Source of the DNA: Peromyscus leucopus
Lineage: Eukaryota; Chordata; Mammalia; Rodentia; Cricetidae
Length of the DNA stretch: 64,000 bases
Direction: 5' to 3'
Assembly: GCF_004664715.2 (NCBI RefSeq)
Contig: NC_051071.1
Coordinates: 93,296,936-93,360,935 of the forward strand
In this document: one piece after another, positions 33,201 through 45,147 of the stretch
How positions within the stretch are numbered: position 1 is the first letter of the stretch
Layout: the number at the start of each line of letters is the position of its first letter
Translations under genes and position numbers: made by a program
The notes under the pieces: model-generated
The model's input: the letters and a program-made list of their open reading frames with translations, nothing else
Told to the model about the DNA's origin: nothing
Databases searched by the model: none

Positions 33201-33398
33201 TTATTTCTTGAACATGTCCTGCAGTGGCCCAGGCAGGTACTTGATGACAGTGTCCAGGATGCTCTCATCTTCCTCCTCTGGCTCATCCCCGCAGCCTGGT
33301 GGAATAGCCTTCTTGGGTCGAGTCAGACTGCCTTCTGTGTTGGCTTCCATGGCTGCCTGGGCCTCCGCCTCGCGCTCCTCCTTCTTCTTGATGCCATA
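33201..33398 (-). CDS. CPLX1: CPLX1 terminal coding exon: residues 70-134 and stop
   Basis: This exon encodes 65 residues from [20 protein letters not shown] through [20 protein letters not shown] to [11 protein letters not shown], then TAA (33203-33201). It starts with Tyr70, the last SNARE-contact residue of the central helix. It continues with the charged spacer and ends in the amphipathic, membrane-sensing C-terminal helix ([15 protein letters not shown]). It ends in MFKK and has no CAAX box, which separates it from the farnesylated complexins 3 and 4 and fits complexins 1/2. The [20 protein letters not shown] stretch favours CPLX1. The acceptor AG lies at 33400-33399 on the - strand. Joined to 38706-38531 the frame is continuous. 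Confidence 0.97.
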   Translation of the reverse strand, partial: YGIKKKEEREAEAQAAMEANTEGSLTRPKKAIPPGCGDEPEEEDESILDTVIKYLPGPLQDMFKK

Positions 33399-33694
33399 CT
33401 GTGAAGGAAAGGGTAGTCAAGGCAGGGCTTGCATACTTCCCTCCCCAGCCCCCAGTCTGGGTGGCATTGATGCAACACCCAGAGAGGCCAGGTCCTTTCT
33501 GCACTGGAGAAACCAACCAGGGACCCCAAAAGATGTACTCATGGCTGAGGAAGACTCCAGCTGTGTCCCAGGCCTACCCTATTCACCAGGGCTCCAGAAG
33601 TGATCCCACCCAGGTTTTGGAAGACCACATAGAAAATGGGACAATTAAGAGGCGCCTGAAGAATACATGGGGTGTGAAAGAGAAAAAGAGTCTG

Positions 33695-33915
33695 GGGTGG
33701 CTGGAGAGATGGCTCAGCAGTTATGAGCACTTGCTGCTCTTCTGGACTTGGACCTGGGTTTTGATCCCCAGCACCAGTATCTGTAACTGCAACTCTAAGG
33801 AATTTGAAGCCTCTGGCCCCTTTAAGTACCTGCACTAACCTATATACCTACACATACCTACAATGTAGACACATAACCCTACACATAATTAAAAGCAATA
33901 AAAATAAATATTAAT
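33695..33915 (+). mobile_element. B3 SINE
   Basis: 'ggctggagagatggctcagc', 'gagcacttgctgctcttctg' and 'gttttgatccccagcaccag', with an A/T-rich tail of AATAAA units. It lies in CPLX1 intron 3, antisense to the gene, about 300 bases from the last exon. Confidence 0.85.
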
Positions 33916-36218
33916 TATTAAAGGATAAAAGAATTTGGGTATGCTACAAAGGAGGAGCTGGAGCAGCAGGAGGATGGGTAAAAACAAAACACACTTTGTT
34001 TATAACGGCATCTAACATATATAATAATTAAAAAAAACAAAAACATTAAAAAAAAAAAAGGTGCATGAGACCACAGAGGTAAGAAGAGGCTGCTCACTAG
34101 GGCTCCCTGGTGGAGACTATCCTGGGACTCCACCCACCCACACCCACACCTACATCACTAATCCTGGCTCAATTTCCAGCCTCTTTTACTGCAGACCACT
34201 CTTCCTGAAAGTCTGAAAGCATGTAAACCCTACAAATGCACACCTTTGTTTCTCCTGCTTATAAGGGAACACAGCTACTCCTGACTTATCTATTTCCCCA
34301 CCAGCCTCGGCCCAAAAACTCATATAATCTGTTTCCAGATGGGGATCTGCCTGGTGCTCGTCCTCTACTAAAGGCACTTTCATTCTCTCCTGGTGGATTC
34401 CACTGTGGAGGAGAAAACAGCCAAATTCAGGCAAGACCAGAGGACACCAAGTAATAAAGGGAGCTCATTTCTTCTTCTTTGATCATCCCTCCATCCCTTA
34501 ACAGAACTGAGATGACCAGTAAAGCATGGCCTTTTTCCCAGTCATTTTCCCCAGTACCTTCCAGTACAAGACAGAGAAGTGATAGGTCAGCTTGCATGAA
34601 AGGCAAACAGCACATGAAAGGCCCTCCCACAGCTTCAACCTGTCATGGCTTCTACTGCAGGCCACCTACTGGGAAAACCTTACCCACACAGGCAGAGCCC
34701 CTGTGATACAGAAGAGGAGCATGTGGCTCAGTGTTCTATGGGGTAGTATGTGAGCCAGAAGAAACGTCTCCAGAAACAAGGCCAGGTCACAGCAACTTCC
34801 AGCCAGGGCAAGAGCAGCAGGCATAGGCCAAGTGAGGTCTACGGGCAATCTGAGAGGCTGAGCTGCCTAAGGCTACACTTAGGAACAAGTGTGTGATCAG
34901 AGGCATGTGTAGCTATTGCTTTGGTTACTTTTCCTGAAGGCTAGTCTGTCCACTGAAGTTCAAGGTCATTTTGAGGCTACAACCACTTTCAGCTCTATCT
35001 TAGGGAAAGCCATGGTTATTCTGCCAGTCAATGCTATCCAGGCTATAACCCTTGCCAGACTCCACTGGATTCCACTGATACATGCCAGCTTAACCCAGGC
35101 CAGGTATTCATCATGTCAGGTGTGCAGAAGCATCAGTCCAAGGACAGGACCACAGGAGGTGTCAGTCAGGTGTATTAGAAAGCACACTTCGGGTAGCTTC
35201 CAGGGCCAGGTGAAGACTGGGGACTGGGTAAAGAAGGTCTGATATATAGGAGGTAACAGAAGACCTAAGAACATTGTTAAGAAAAAGCCTGTAGTGGCTG
35301 TCAGTGGTAAGAGCCAATAGCTCCAGCTGGTATGTGCCTGCACACCTCTCATCATCATACAGGCTGAGAGAGCCTAAGTGAGTGCAGAAATGTGGGGGCT
35401 AAAACCTGGGCCTTGTCTCTTTACCAGAAGGAAAGTTCTGGCTCAACAAACAGTTCACTGTGGGTGACTGGAAGTGTGCACAAATCAGGTAGTACATATG
35501 AACACCTGAAGGTGTGTGTGCAAATCTGGCTAGGTACACAAACAAGTGGCAGAAATATAATTTGGATGGTGGGTCAGCAAATCAAGTACCTGCTTAGATG
35601 ACTTCCCAATGGATATGGATACTTCTCCAGGAAACACCCCACCTCTTAAGACAATCCTGAATGGCCATGCCCAGTTCTTTAGATAGGTTATCTGGGGTCT
35701 CACATCATATGGATATGAAAATTGGCCCCATTCCCAGTCTCTTCCCTTCCCCCTGTCACTGAAGAGCCTTGGAACATCATTCAGCCTTTCAACTTCTGAC
35801 CAGGGGTACACATAGCCTAGGGAAGGTTGGGGATCCAGTTATAGTGAGTAGCAGGAGCTGCCCAGTGAAGGCTGAAAAGTCATACCGACAGGCAGAATTT
35901 ATTCCTTATGGGAAGCTGGGAAGGTGGAGCACCAGCAGCAAACACCGGAGAGTCAGGACTACGAGAGTCTGGGGTGGGCAAACAGTGATGCAGCAGCAAG
36001 TGGGTGTCTGGAAGCATGACAGCCCTGTACCATCCTGTCCAGTCCGGCTGAGGGAGGATGGAGCCCAGATTGTCATGCCTGGGGCTTTGACTCCAACTTT
36101 CTCCTCTTGGGTCTACCCTTCTATCTGTACCAGTGGGCCCTACTTTCAGGCGTTCATTTGAATGTTCTCCATTTCTTTTCCATAATCAGCCTGGCACAGG
36201 CTGTTGAACTTTCTAAAG

Positions 36219-36443
36219 CAGTAGTTCTTGACCTTCTAATGCTCCTAATACAGTGACCCTTTAATACAGTTCCTCATGTTGTGACTCCCAACAATAAAAT
36301 TATTTTCATTGCTACTTCATAACTAGTTTTGCTACTGTTATGCATTGTAATGTAAATATCTGTGTTTTCTGATGGTCTTAAGTGACCTCTGTGAAAGGGT
36401 CATTCGACCCCCAAAGGGGTTGTGACTGACAGGTTGGGGACTG
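36219..36443 (-). mobile_element. URR1-type hAT (Charlie) non-autonomous DNA transposon
   Basis: Terminal inverted-repeat-like ends 'cagtagttcttgacctt' and 'aggttggggactg', with 'gttcctcatgttgtgactcc', 'ttgctacttcataactagtt' and 'gaaagggtcattcgaccccc' inside. It is the reverse of the copy at 39966-40196. No clear 8-bp target duplication remains. Confidence 0.85.
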
Positions 36444-36604
36444 ATATTCTGCAGAATGGATTTCTTCACAATTTCCAGGAAAATGTGTGAAAACAGAGAA
36501 GTGGAGAAGGTACCCTGTAGGCTCTTCCTTGAATCCTGTTTTTTATAAAGACAGTGAGAGGTCAAAGCCTATGTGGGTGGGATGGTATCTGGCAGGGACT
36601 TCCT

Positions 36605-36616
36605 GGGGGGGGGGGG
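36605..36616 (+). repeat. Run of 12 G
   Basis: Uninterrupted G12 in CPLX1 intron 3. On the CPLX1 sense strand it is C12. Confidence 0.97.
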
Positions 36617-37138
36617 ACTGAGCCAGGCACAGGTCTCCCCTGTATCCAAAACCCAGACCCATCCCTGGACTGCCGGAGCCACTGCACACCTAGGCACCTA
36701 GCATAGCACCCTACTCAAAGCTTGCTCTGCCCGTCTTGGATAGCTACTCCCTCTAAGCTCTACCGAGGGAGGGACCTCTGTCCCTCCCTCTAAACTGTTC
36801 CTCTCTCAGAATTACTGTCTGTCTGTCTAACTCTCCATCTCTCTACTTCTCATGTCTATCCTCTTCCTTCCATATTACAGTTAATTTAGGGGTCTGCCAC
36901 CATGTTGCTCACATGATCAATAGCACATCTTGCTAACCATGATCAGTAACTCACTGGCTATGGAAGGTAGGGTCAAAGCAAAATGAGCAGGCACTTTCCA
37001 TAGGACCCAGGAAACTGTCCAGTGGCAGTGCTCCAAGGCAGGTGTCAGGTGCATAGCCCAGACCCCATAAATAGCACACTGCGCCAAGTGTGGGGTGAGG
37101 ATATGTTGGGCCCTTGGGGGCAGAACATGGGTGGAGAC

Positions 37139-37150
37139 GGGGGGGGGGGG
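37139..37150 (+). repeat. Run of 12 G
   Basis: Uninterrupted G12 in CPLX1 intron 3, 523 bases from the other G12 run. Confidence 0.97.
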
Positions 37151-38530
37151 AGCCACCCATTTGGCCCAATGTACCCAGACACCTAATGGCTATCTCCCTC
37201 TACCTACCTTTAGGGAAAGCTTTCCTTTCCCATGAGTCCCAAAGATCTGCCCCAACCACTGACATATCAACAGAGAACCTGATGTGGATGCACAGGCAGG
37301 AAAGGGGCCTAGAACCTGGGCTGTCCACTCTCCAGCCTAGCATCTCACCAAGTTCAGGACTGGAGGATTATGTGACCCACTTCCTGCTTCTCAACCACCC
37401 ATGTAGTGGGTAGCCATTCCAACCTTGATCTGGAAGTTCCAACCCCCATTGAGGTTTTGGTAACTGTCACGCCTACAAGGTGGGGCCAAGAGAGGACCCT
37501 GAAGACCTGAGATCCGGATGGGGGTCTCTCTTGGTTCCTGGACCCTGGACACTGGAGGTAGACCGAGCAGAGTTCTCCAGAGAACACCGCCAGACTGCGC
37601 TATGTCTTTCCCAGACCCTGCGACCTACCTATCCCTTCATTTGTAAGTTATGCCACTAAATAAACCTCCCTTTTAACTACATGGAGTGGCCTTAATAATT
37701 TCGCCAATACACCCAAGCCTGCTAAGCCACCCCACAAAGCCAGGAAGGATCTAGATGACATGTCCTCATGGCCTGGAGCCTTTCTTCTGTGTGGGCAATA
37801 ACTGTCTCCACTGTGCACCTGGCCTGTAAGCAGAGGTCACACAATGTCTACCATGGCTCTGCTCTTCCCAGTACCTAGAGGCACAGGACAGGGGCCAGGG
37901 CTCCACTGCGGTGTCTTCCCACCTGGCTTCTAGCATCAGTTGCACACTGATAAGCAGGCAACCGCTTTGTCAGGGTTCTGCCCAGCCTTCATTAGTGTGT
38001 GAGCCACAGTAAGGACTGAGGGAGGAGTGGGCAGAGGCCATCCTCTTGAAAGATGAGGCTGTACATGGGTCTCAGTTCAGTATTCCACATGGGGCCTCAG
38101 TTTTTCTACCATGAATAGGCACAGTGTTCTCTGGCTGCCCCACCCATGGGAGACAGTCACGGGGTGACTGAGAACAGGGAGGCTGCCACCCATCCACCAT
38201 GTGTGAGTCTAGGAAGCAAAGGGAAAGGGAAACCTCTGGCCCTGATTTTCCTGATCCACCAAGACTTCCTGCTCAACCAATCCCCATCCCTCTCTCAGAG
38301 CCTTCTTCTGGACAGGGGCCAAAACTCCAGGAGAGCAGCCATTCCTGACGCGAGCCTTCAGAGTGACCCCCATTCAGATGTGAATATTTATAGCCCCACA
38401 ACAGTCCGGTTTCCAAGGTTTTAATCCCTAAATAAGGAGTAAAAGGGGAGCTGTTAGCCGACGCCAAGGAAGGAGGCTGCTGGCCCTGTGGGTCACTACC
38501 TACAGCTCTCCTGCACCGCCAGTTGCCCAC

Positions 38531-38706
38531 CTTGTCTCGTATGCCCTGCCGCATGACCTCACGTTCTGCCTCCATCTTGGCATACTTGGCTTTGCGCTCC
38601 TCCTCCGCCTGCCGCAGCGCTTCCTGCCGTTCCTCTTCCTTCTTGGCAGCATCGGGGTCCTTCTCCTCATCACCCCCGAGCATTTTCCCCATGTCCTTGG
38701 TGGCCC
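38531..38706 (-). CDS. CPLX1: CPLX1 central coding exon: residues 11 (part) to 69
   Basis: Complexin-1 is a small cytosolic presynaptic protein that binds the groove of the assembled syntaxin/synaptobrevin/SNAP-25 bundle. There it holds vesicles primed and speeds Ca2+-triggered release with synaptotagmin. The exon gives two bases for Gly11 and then 58 codons: [11 protein letters not shown], an acidic stretch ([14 protein letters not shown]), the accessory helix (about 29-47) and the central helix (48-70) with Arg48, Tyr52, Arg59, Arg63 and Ile66, all present. It ends on the AAG codon of Lys69 with donor GTGGGC. The acceptor is 'gttcctag' at 38707 and above. No residue known to be needed for SNARE binding is changed. 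Confidence 0.98.
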
Positions 38707-39965
38707 CTAGGAACAACAGCAGAGGTCAGGCAGTAGCATTCAGAGTTGCCAGAGTTTCTGCTGGCCATGGCTCCAGTGCTGCCCATCCTTTGAGGGAAAC
38801 AGTGGATGTGCTGGCTTCTGTGTGTGCACTCACTTGTAAATATGTGTGTGAGTGGTTGTTGTAGTTGCATGTTCATATCTGCGTATCTTTTTATGTGTGT
38901 ATGACCATGTTACTGCATATGTGTGCTTGAGAGCACTGATGTGTCTGCTCACTCATGTGCTCCTGAGAGGCAGGCGTGTGTCTTCCCTGAGGCTTGTGTC
39001 TGGCAGAGGACTGGGTACTGGAAAGTGGTGGAAGGAAAATCCAGATGTGCAGATACATGGATGATGAGCAGGCAGGGGACAGATGTCTGGTGGGCAGTAC
39101 TGGTCACTAAAGTAGGCAACAGGCGTGCACCCATGACCCAGACTGCAGACACTGCCTGTCTTCAGCACCAAGGCCCTAATTGCCTCTATGCTAGGCACCA
39201 CTTTTCTCATGAGTTCCTGAGTCACAGGCCCTACAGAAACCACCCCAAATGCCTTAGTTTAGCCCATAGGACAGAGGCTGTAATTACATTCTAAAGAACG
39301 GCCCAATGTGAGATCCCCAGGCGGTTGCACTCAGATACTGTGTCCCCCAGGATGGGGACCTGGCAAGCCACACAAGACCTCAGCGTGGGTGCTGGTTCAC
39401 TGGTTTTCATGTCTCTGGAGTACCTGCCAACCCTATGCACCATGACAAGCAAGAGCAAAGCCAGCTGTCCTCTCTCCTCTGCATGATGTCCTCAGGCTGC
39501 CTGAAACTCTACCACAGGTGATAGGGTGTGAAGAGACTGGAGACTTTGTTGCTGCTTTCAGGTGGAGACAAGAGAATCAACTTAAAATATGCATTTGCTG
39601 ACAGAGCAGATCTTGAATCTTACTGGAAATTATGAACTTCTTGGTCAGTTTTCAGCAGCATCTAGAAACTTGCAAAGGAGATTCTGGGTCAGTGACTCAA
39701 GGGAAGTTGGGTCATGAAGTAATCTTCCAACAGTTTTCCAGGTAACTCACTGGAATCTCTCTGCCTCTAGCACAGCTGTCTCTAGCAGGTGTTGGGGCAG
39801 GCAAGGACAAATCTTGTAATCCCAACTGCTTTCATGTAAATTTTATTCCCTACTAGAACAAGCTAATTTACACTTACGTGAGAGAGAACTATAATTATTT
39901 CTCCCTCCGAGAAGGTGCTGGCATTCTAAAGCAGATAGAACTGAATCTGGTGTCTATTCCTAGAG

Positions 39966-40196
39966 CAGTGGTTCTCAACCTGTGGGTCACCAACCCCTTT
40001 GGGGGGTCAAATGACCCTTTTACAGAGGTCGCTAAGACCATCGAAAAAGACAGATATTTGTATTACAATTCACAACAGTAGCAAAATTACAGTTATGAAG
40101 TAGCAATGAACACAATTTTATGATTGTGGGTCACTACAACATGAGGAACTGGTATGTACTGAAGGGTCGCAGCATTAGGAAGGTTGAGAACCATTG
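39966..40196 (+). mobile_element. URR1-type hAT (Charlie) element with 8-bp target duplication
   Basis: 'cagtggttctcaacctgtgg' begins it and 'ggaaggttgagaaccattg' ends it, imperfect terminal inverted repeats. The interior includes 'aaaattacagttatgaagta'. The flanks TCCTAGAG (39958-39965) and CCCTAGAG (40197-40204) match at 7 of 8 bases, the length expected of hAT transposons. Confidence 0.93.
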
Positions 40197-40744
40197 CCCT
40201 AGAGGAAGATGAACAGTGGCTGGAGTGTAACAATGAGGGCTGTGTGGCTTGTAGCTGCCTATTTAGGCCTGTCCCACATCCCACCCATCACACAGACTGC
40301 AATCTCCATTTTACTGAAGGCCGTCTATGTGCTACTATGGAGCTGTGTGCCTGTTGGGCCTTCCCTAGACCTTCCTATATGCCAGAGATTCCTGGCTGGA
40401 CTCCGGGCTCTGAAGGAAGATCTATTTTTGTTATGAGATATCTGAGCCTTCAGACTGTGGAGGCAGCTCTGGAAGGCTGGGTGACCCCAGGCTGTGGTGC
40501 AGCACATAGTGACATTCACACACCCATATTGACAAATGCATGTGTGTACACACATACATGGATGAGAAAGGTTTTAACAGGTAGAGATTGGCTATACAAG
40601 TGCTGGATACAATGTACAAACAGCAGCACACACTGGTGGGAATGCAGATGGCACAGGAGTTGGAGGACAGTGGATCAATGTCAGTTTGTCCTCTCTGCCT
40701 TTTTCCTCCCAGCACCTCATGCATGCTAGACAAGCACTCTGCCA

Positions 40745-41150
40745 TCAAACTGCTAGTTTCTTACAGTGTTAAATGCACCCATAATGTGATTCAAAAAAGT
40801 GTAGTCCCAAGTATTTACCAACAGAGATAAAACAAGTTCATATGAATTCTGGGACAGAAACGCTATAGCAGTTTTATCTGTAATAGTAAAAATCAAAATA
40901 ACTTATCTGTCCATCAGCAGACAAATGGGCAAGTAAACCATGGAACCTGCAGGTGAGGAGCAGAGTGCCGCTCAACAGTGAAAAGAAGCAGACCATTGGT
41001 TGACACACCCAAAAGCATGGAAGAAGCTCAGAATCTTAGTTGTTGGGTGAAAAAAAAAGGCCAGAAATAAATTAAATGATTTTATTTAAGTAAATGCAAG
41101 TGTGGTCTGATCGTTGATGAGAAGGCAACTTTGGTATTGTCTGGGGTGGC
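40745..41150 (+). mobile_element. Ancient L1 3' fragment
   Basis: Diverged L1 ORF2 end and 3' region: 'gcagttttatctgtaatagt', 'tctgtccatcagcagacaaa', 'gggcaagtaaaccatggaac'. These echo the 'nnatccatcaacagatgaatggataaac' section of old mammalian L1s. Boundaries are approximate. Confidence 0.55.
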
Positions 41151-41769
41151 AACAGCCTTGGACCCGTGGAAGTGTGTTGATCACTTCCTGTAGGAGTTGT
41201 GTGTGTATTTCCTAAACACCAGCCACACCACAATACAAACGAGTATACAATCTAAAAGGCTAAAACTGGAGGTGGTAGAGACTATGTTTCCTGGTCCTGA
41301 TCTAATCAAACTATCTGTTCTAAACAGAGGATCAAATTTATAGCCACAGAGGTTCAAATGTTAGAAATAAACCTGTTGTTTGCCTTTCAGCTGAAGTGGA
41401 CATTAAAACTGAAAGTATAAAAACTTTGATAACAGTGAGAAGCAGACACTCTGCAGTTGTTCTCTGGCTTTTAGTGAGTCGCAGGCCCCTGCATGCACCT
41501 GGTAGCATTTACACAAGGCCTTCGCAAATCCTCCCAGAAGCTGCAGAGAAAGTCTGGACAGTTTCAGTGTAGACAAAGGGATTTTTATTTCCCAAAATCT
41601 TCACTCCATGATTTGATTAGCCTAATCTAACAGACTATATGTCTAAAAATAAGGTCTGTGACTAAAACTGTTTTGAAAGAATAATTATAGCCTTTAATCA
41701 TAAAGAAGGAAAAATAAAGTGGAGGGGCTTCATAATCATTCTAAGAAATAAACAAAAAATTAATCCTAG

Positions 41770-42440
41770 CCGGGTGGTGGTGGCACATGACTTTAATCCC
41801 AGCACTCAGGAACTCAGGAGGCAGAAGCAGGTGTATCTCTGAGTTTGAGGTCAGCTTGGTCTACAGAGTTCCAGGACAGCTAGGACTACACACTGTAGTG
41901 ATATTGTGTTCCCCAAAATATCGTGTACCTTAATAAACTTATCTGGGGTCAGAGAACAGAAAAGCCACTAGTTAGGCAGTGATAGCACACACCTTTAATC
42001 CTAGCATTCCAGAGATAGAAATCCCTCTGGATCTCTGTGAGTTCAAGGCCACATTGGAAACAGCCAAGCATGGTGACACACGTCTTTAATCCCAGAAAGC
42101 CAGCCTTTAATCCCAGAGAGTGGTGGTAGAAAGCAGAAAGATATATAAGGTGTGAGGACCAGAAACTAGAAGCATTTGGCTGGTTAAGATTTTAGCTGGT
42201 TAAGCATTCAGGCTTTTGAGCAGCAATTCAGCTGAGAGCCATTGGGATGAGGACACAGAAGCTTCCAGTCTGAGGAAACAAGACCAGCTGAGAAGTTGAC
42301 CAGGTGAGGTTAGCTGTGGCTTATTCTGTCTCTCTGATCTACCAGCATGGACCCCAATAACTCGCCTCAGGTTTGATTTTATTAATAAGAACTTTTAAGA
42401 TTCCTGCTACAACACACAGAAACTCTGACTTTAAAAGCAA
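41770..42440 (+). mobile_element. B1 SINE interrupted by an LTR
   Basis: The B1 runs from 'ccgggtggtggtggcacatg' (about 41770) to 'taggactacacac' (41893). It resumes after the LTR at 42412 with 'acacacagaaactctgac' and ends near 42440. A 12-base duplication 'actcaggaactcaggagg' occurs within the B1 at about 41805-41822. Confidence 0.88.
41894..42411. mobile_element. 518-bp solo LTR carrying SINE-like modules, exact 6-bp target duplication
   Basis: The ends are TGTAGTGATATTG and TTCCTGCTACA. The exact direct repeat ACACAC flanks it at 41888-41893 and 42412-42417, the size made by class II (ERVK-type) integrases. The interior holds two segments that read like B1 pieces: 'cacacctttaatcctagcat' through 'gtgagttcaaggccac' (41985-42053), and 'aagcatggtgacacacgtct' through 'aatcccag' (42064-42115). 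I recognise the sequence type as common in cricetid genomes but do not assign a family name. No viral genes accompany it. Confidence 0.85.
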
Positions 42441-43044
42441 AAAGAAAAAAATCCAATGTAATATTTTGAGAGATGATCCATAGAGAGAATCAGAACTGAT
42501 ATGGAAAACAAAGAGCAGCAGTGAGAAAGTGCTCACATTACAGTTAAGTGAGACAGCGGCATTGACGTTCTTTAACACAGCTTTGGAGGCTCTGTTTCAT
42601 GAGAAAAATTATAATGAGTATGGCATCCTAAGAAGACACCATGCTCTCTGTTTCTCCACTTCTCTTGCTGTTGATGCCATACTCTCTAAAACACTCAGGA
42701 TGTTCCAGCAAAAGCTGACCAGAACTAACTATACAGAAGGACGGTAAGGGATGACATTTTCCTAAAGTCAATAGTTTTGCCCCCAAACTGTCCATGCCAG
42801 CTGGACCCACATAGGGGAGAACTTGCATTTACATTATGGAAACAAACTGCATTTTACAAATAAATCTTTAGAAACTTAAGGTTTTTGAAAGACATACCAG
42901 CTCCCTGCTGGAAAAGCTTACTGTGATGATGGTGGCCCCACTGTGACATGCAAGTTTATGCTGTTTGGATTGAATCTCTGACTTAAACTTTAGGGTATCT
43001 TAAAATTCTTGATAAATTTATGGCAGAATGAATGTCCAATAATG

Positions 43045-43195
43045 AAAATACCAAGCCTGAAATAGTGATGCATCCCTGCAATCTTAGAACTTGAGAGGTG
43101 GAGGTAGGAGGTTCATGAGTTTAAGGCCAATCTTAACTGAATAGTGAGTTGGAGGCCAATCTGAGCTACATGAGACCCTGGATCAAAGCAAAAGA
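43045..43195 (+). mobile_element. Old B1/PB1-type SINE
   Basis: 'gcctgaaatagtgatgcatc', 'gaggtggaggtaggaggttc' and 'gagctacatgagaccctgga', strongly diverged. Confidence 0.6.
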
Positions 43196-43637
43196 AAACA
43201 AAACAAAAAGGAGTGAAAATACAGAGTCCTAGAGAGTTCCAGGGTGGTCATGTTGTAGATGCCTTTAATGTCATCGTTTCCATGCTGTGGAGGGGCACAG
43301 TTAGTTCTTGGAGAAAGAGGATTAATGGCAGAAGCTTGGGAAAGCAGCCAGACAGTATGCACACCCTCCTACCTAGCACTCTCACTCCAGCCTCTGTCAG
43401 AAATGGCCCTTTGTTGGGACATGGGTCCACAGATGTCCACTATCTCAACACAAGGCTAGAGACAAGGGCTGTCTTAGGCATATGGCCATATAACCAGGGA
43501 ACATCTGGGGCTACAGTGCACTTGGAGATGTTGAACACCCAGAAGAAGACCAGCAGTATCCTAGAAAAGGTTGAGAGGCTGCCTAATGCACTATAACAGA
43601 CTCCATTTTTGAAAAGCAAGGAGAAAACCTGATGGGT

Positions 43638-43735
43638 AGCCAAGCATTGTGGTGCACACCTTTAATCCCAGCACTTAGGAGGCAGAGGCAGGAGGATCTC
43701 TGTGAGTTTTAGGCCAGCTGCATGCACACACACAT
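43638..43735 (+). mobile_element. B1 SINE, 3'-truncated
   Basis: 'gccaagcattgtggtgcaca', 'cccagcacttaggaggcaga' and 'gagttttaggccagc', then a (CA)n-like end. Confidence 0.85.
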
Positions 43736-44031
43736 CAAAACCTGATTGGCAAAGATACTCATGGTTTCACAGTTCTTTGAGGATGAAAAATTACCAGAGG
43801 CTGCATGTCATCCTCCCCCTAATCCTCAGCCCTAGGAAAGCTATAGGGAATGTTCACTAAAATCCACCAAATGACAGTCTCCACTACACTGAGATATCTC
43901 GCAACATACCTTTTAGAACAGGAAACAGGAAATATTGGTAAAGATGTGGGGAAAATGAAACCTTGTGCTGGGAATGTGTAGTGATCCAGCCCATGGAAGA
44001 CAGTTTGGTCGGTCCTCAGAAGGTCAAGCAC

Positions 44032-44250
44032 TGACTGGGACTGAAGAAACAGATTAACAGTTAAGAGTACTGTCTGCTCTTGCAGAGAACCTGGCTTCCC
44101 AGCACCGGCATGACAGCTCACAACAGCCTGTAACTCTAGTTCCATGGGATCCAATGCGCTCTTCTGGTCTCCAAGGGCATTGCACATACATAGTATATAT
44201 ATACACTTGCAGGCAAAACACTTACATATATATAATAAAAAGAACAAATA
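44032..44250 (+). mobile_element. B3 SINE
   Basis: 'gttaagagtactgtctgctc', 'cccagcaccggcatgacagc', 'ctcttctggtctccaagggc' and an A/T-rich end with 'tatataataaaaag'. Confidence 0.8.
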
Positions 44251-44765
44251 CAGAATTACCACAAGACCTAGTAATTCCACTTCTGAGTACATACATAAAC
44301 GTGTTGAAAGCAAGAACTCAAACAGATATTTGTCCACCCCTAGTCTGAGCAGCATCATTCACAACAACCAGGAGGGAAAGCAGCAAGCATCAGTCCACAG
44401 GTGACTGGAGAAAGAAAAAAGTGGATCTGTCCTCACCTTACATATTGTTCAACCTTAAAAGGAAGGAAGTTTTGACACAAGAGAATATGGAGAAACCCTG
44501 GGGACATTTTACTGAGTGAAATGCACCAGCCACAAAGGACAGCTGCTGTGAAGCCCTTAGAGGACTCAGATCCAGGAGCAGAAAATAGAAAGTAGTTTGG
44601 GGGCTGGGAGGCATAGGGAGCTAAGTGTTTCCCTGGGACAATTTCAGTTTGGAAAGATGAGTACATTCCAGAAGTAGAGGTGACAGCTGAACAATAGTGT
44701 CATGTGTTTAAGGCCACTGCTTTGTGCACCTAAAATTAATTAAAATAGTGAAATTCATATATATT
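44251..44765 (+). mobile_element. Ancient L1 (L1M-type) 3' fragment
   Basis: A long stretch reads like the old mammalian L1 3' end: 'aattccacttctgagtacat', 'aactcaaacagatatttgtc', 'agcagcatcattcacaacaa', 'aaggaaggaagttttgacac', 'gtttggaaagatgagtacat'. It also contains 'gtgcacctaaaattaattaa'. It is pre-rodent in age and decayed. Confidence 0.8.
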
Positions 44766-45147
44766 ATTACAAAAAAGAGAAATATAATTTTAAATTACTT
44801 ATAATTTCATCTCCCTGGTAGGTTTCCCAAAGCATACATGAGGCTGGTACCAAATTTTCCAAAGCATGACTGGTAATGACATCACCTGTGCTATGTAGGC
44901 TATGCAAATGTGACCTCCCTAGCAGCAGATGGGCTTGGATATTAGAATATAGTCACTGCCAACATGGATACTAGAGGTAATGAGGTCATGATATAGGTCC
45001 TAGAAAGCAGCTGGCTTGCAAACTCCCGAACATGGTTCCTGAACCCATGAGGGCTTGCAGGATGAGGTATGCCTCTACCTCAGTCCTCCACAGCAAAGAG
45101 AACAAGCAAGCCAAAACAGAAAGGAAATTAAAATGCTCAACCATGGG

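Larger units (their letters stand above)
33399..38530 (-). other. CPLX1: CPLX1 intron 3, 5.1 kb
   Basis: The intron lies between donor GTGGGC (starting at 38530) and the acceptor next to 33398. It holds a B3 SINE near its 3' end, a URR1 element and two runs of 12 G. The rest (33935-36218, 36444-38530) is unique sequence in which I recognise nothing. Confidence 0.85.

Noticed and set aside
33100..33838. Open frames of 167 and 145 codons on the + strand across the CPLX1 last exon
   Set aside because: They are antisense shadows of the conserved CPLX1 exon and of the neighbouring B3 SINE.
40184..40729. 181-codon open frame on the + strand in CPLX1 intron 2
   Set aside because: It begins in the URR1 transposon end and has no recognisable domain or splice context.
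43819..44358. 179-codon open frame on the - strand
   Set aside because: It runs through a B3 SINE and an old L1 fragment. No protein similarity is apparent.
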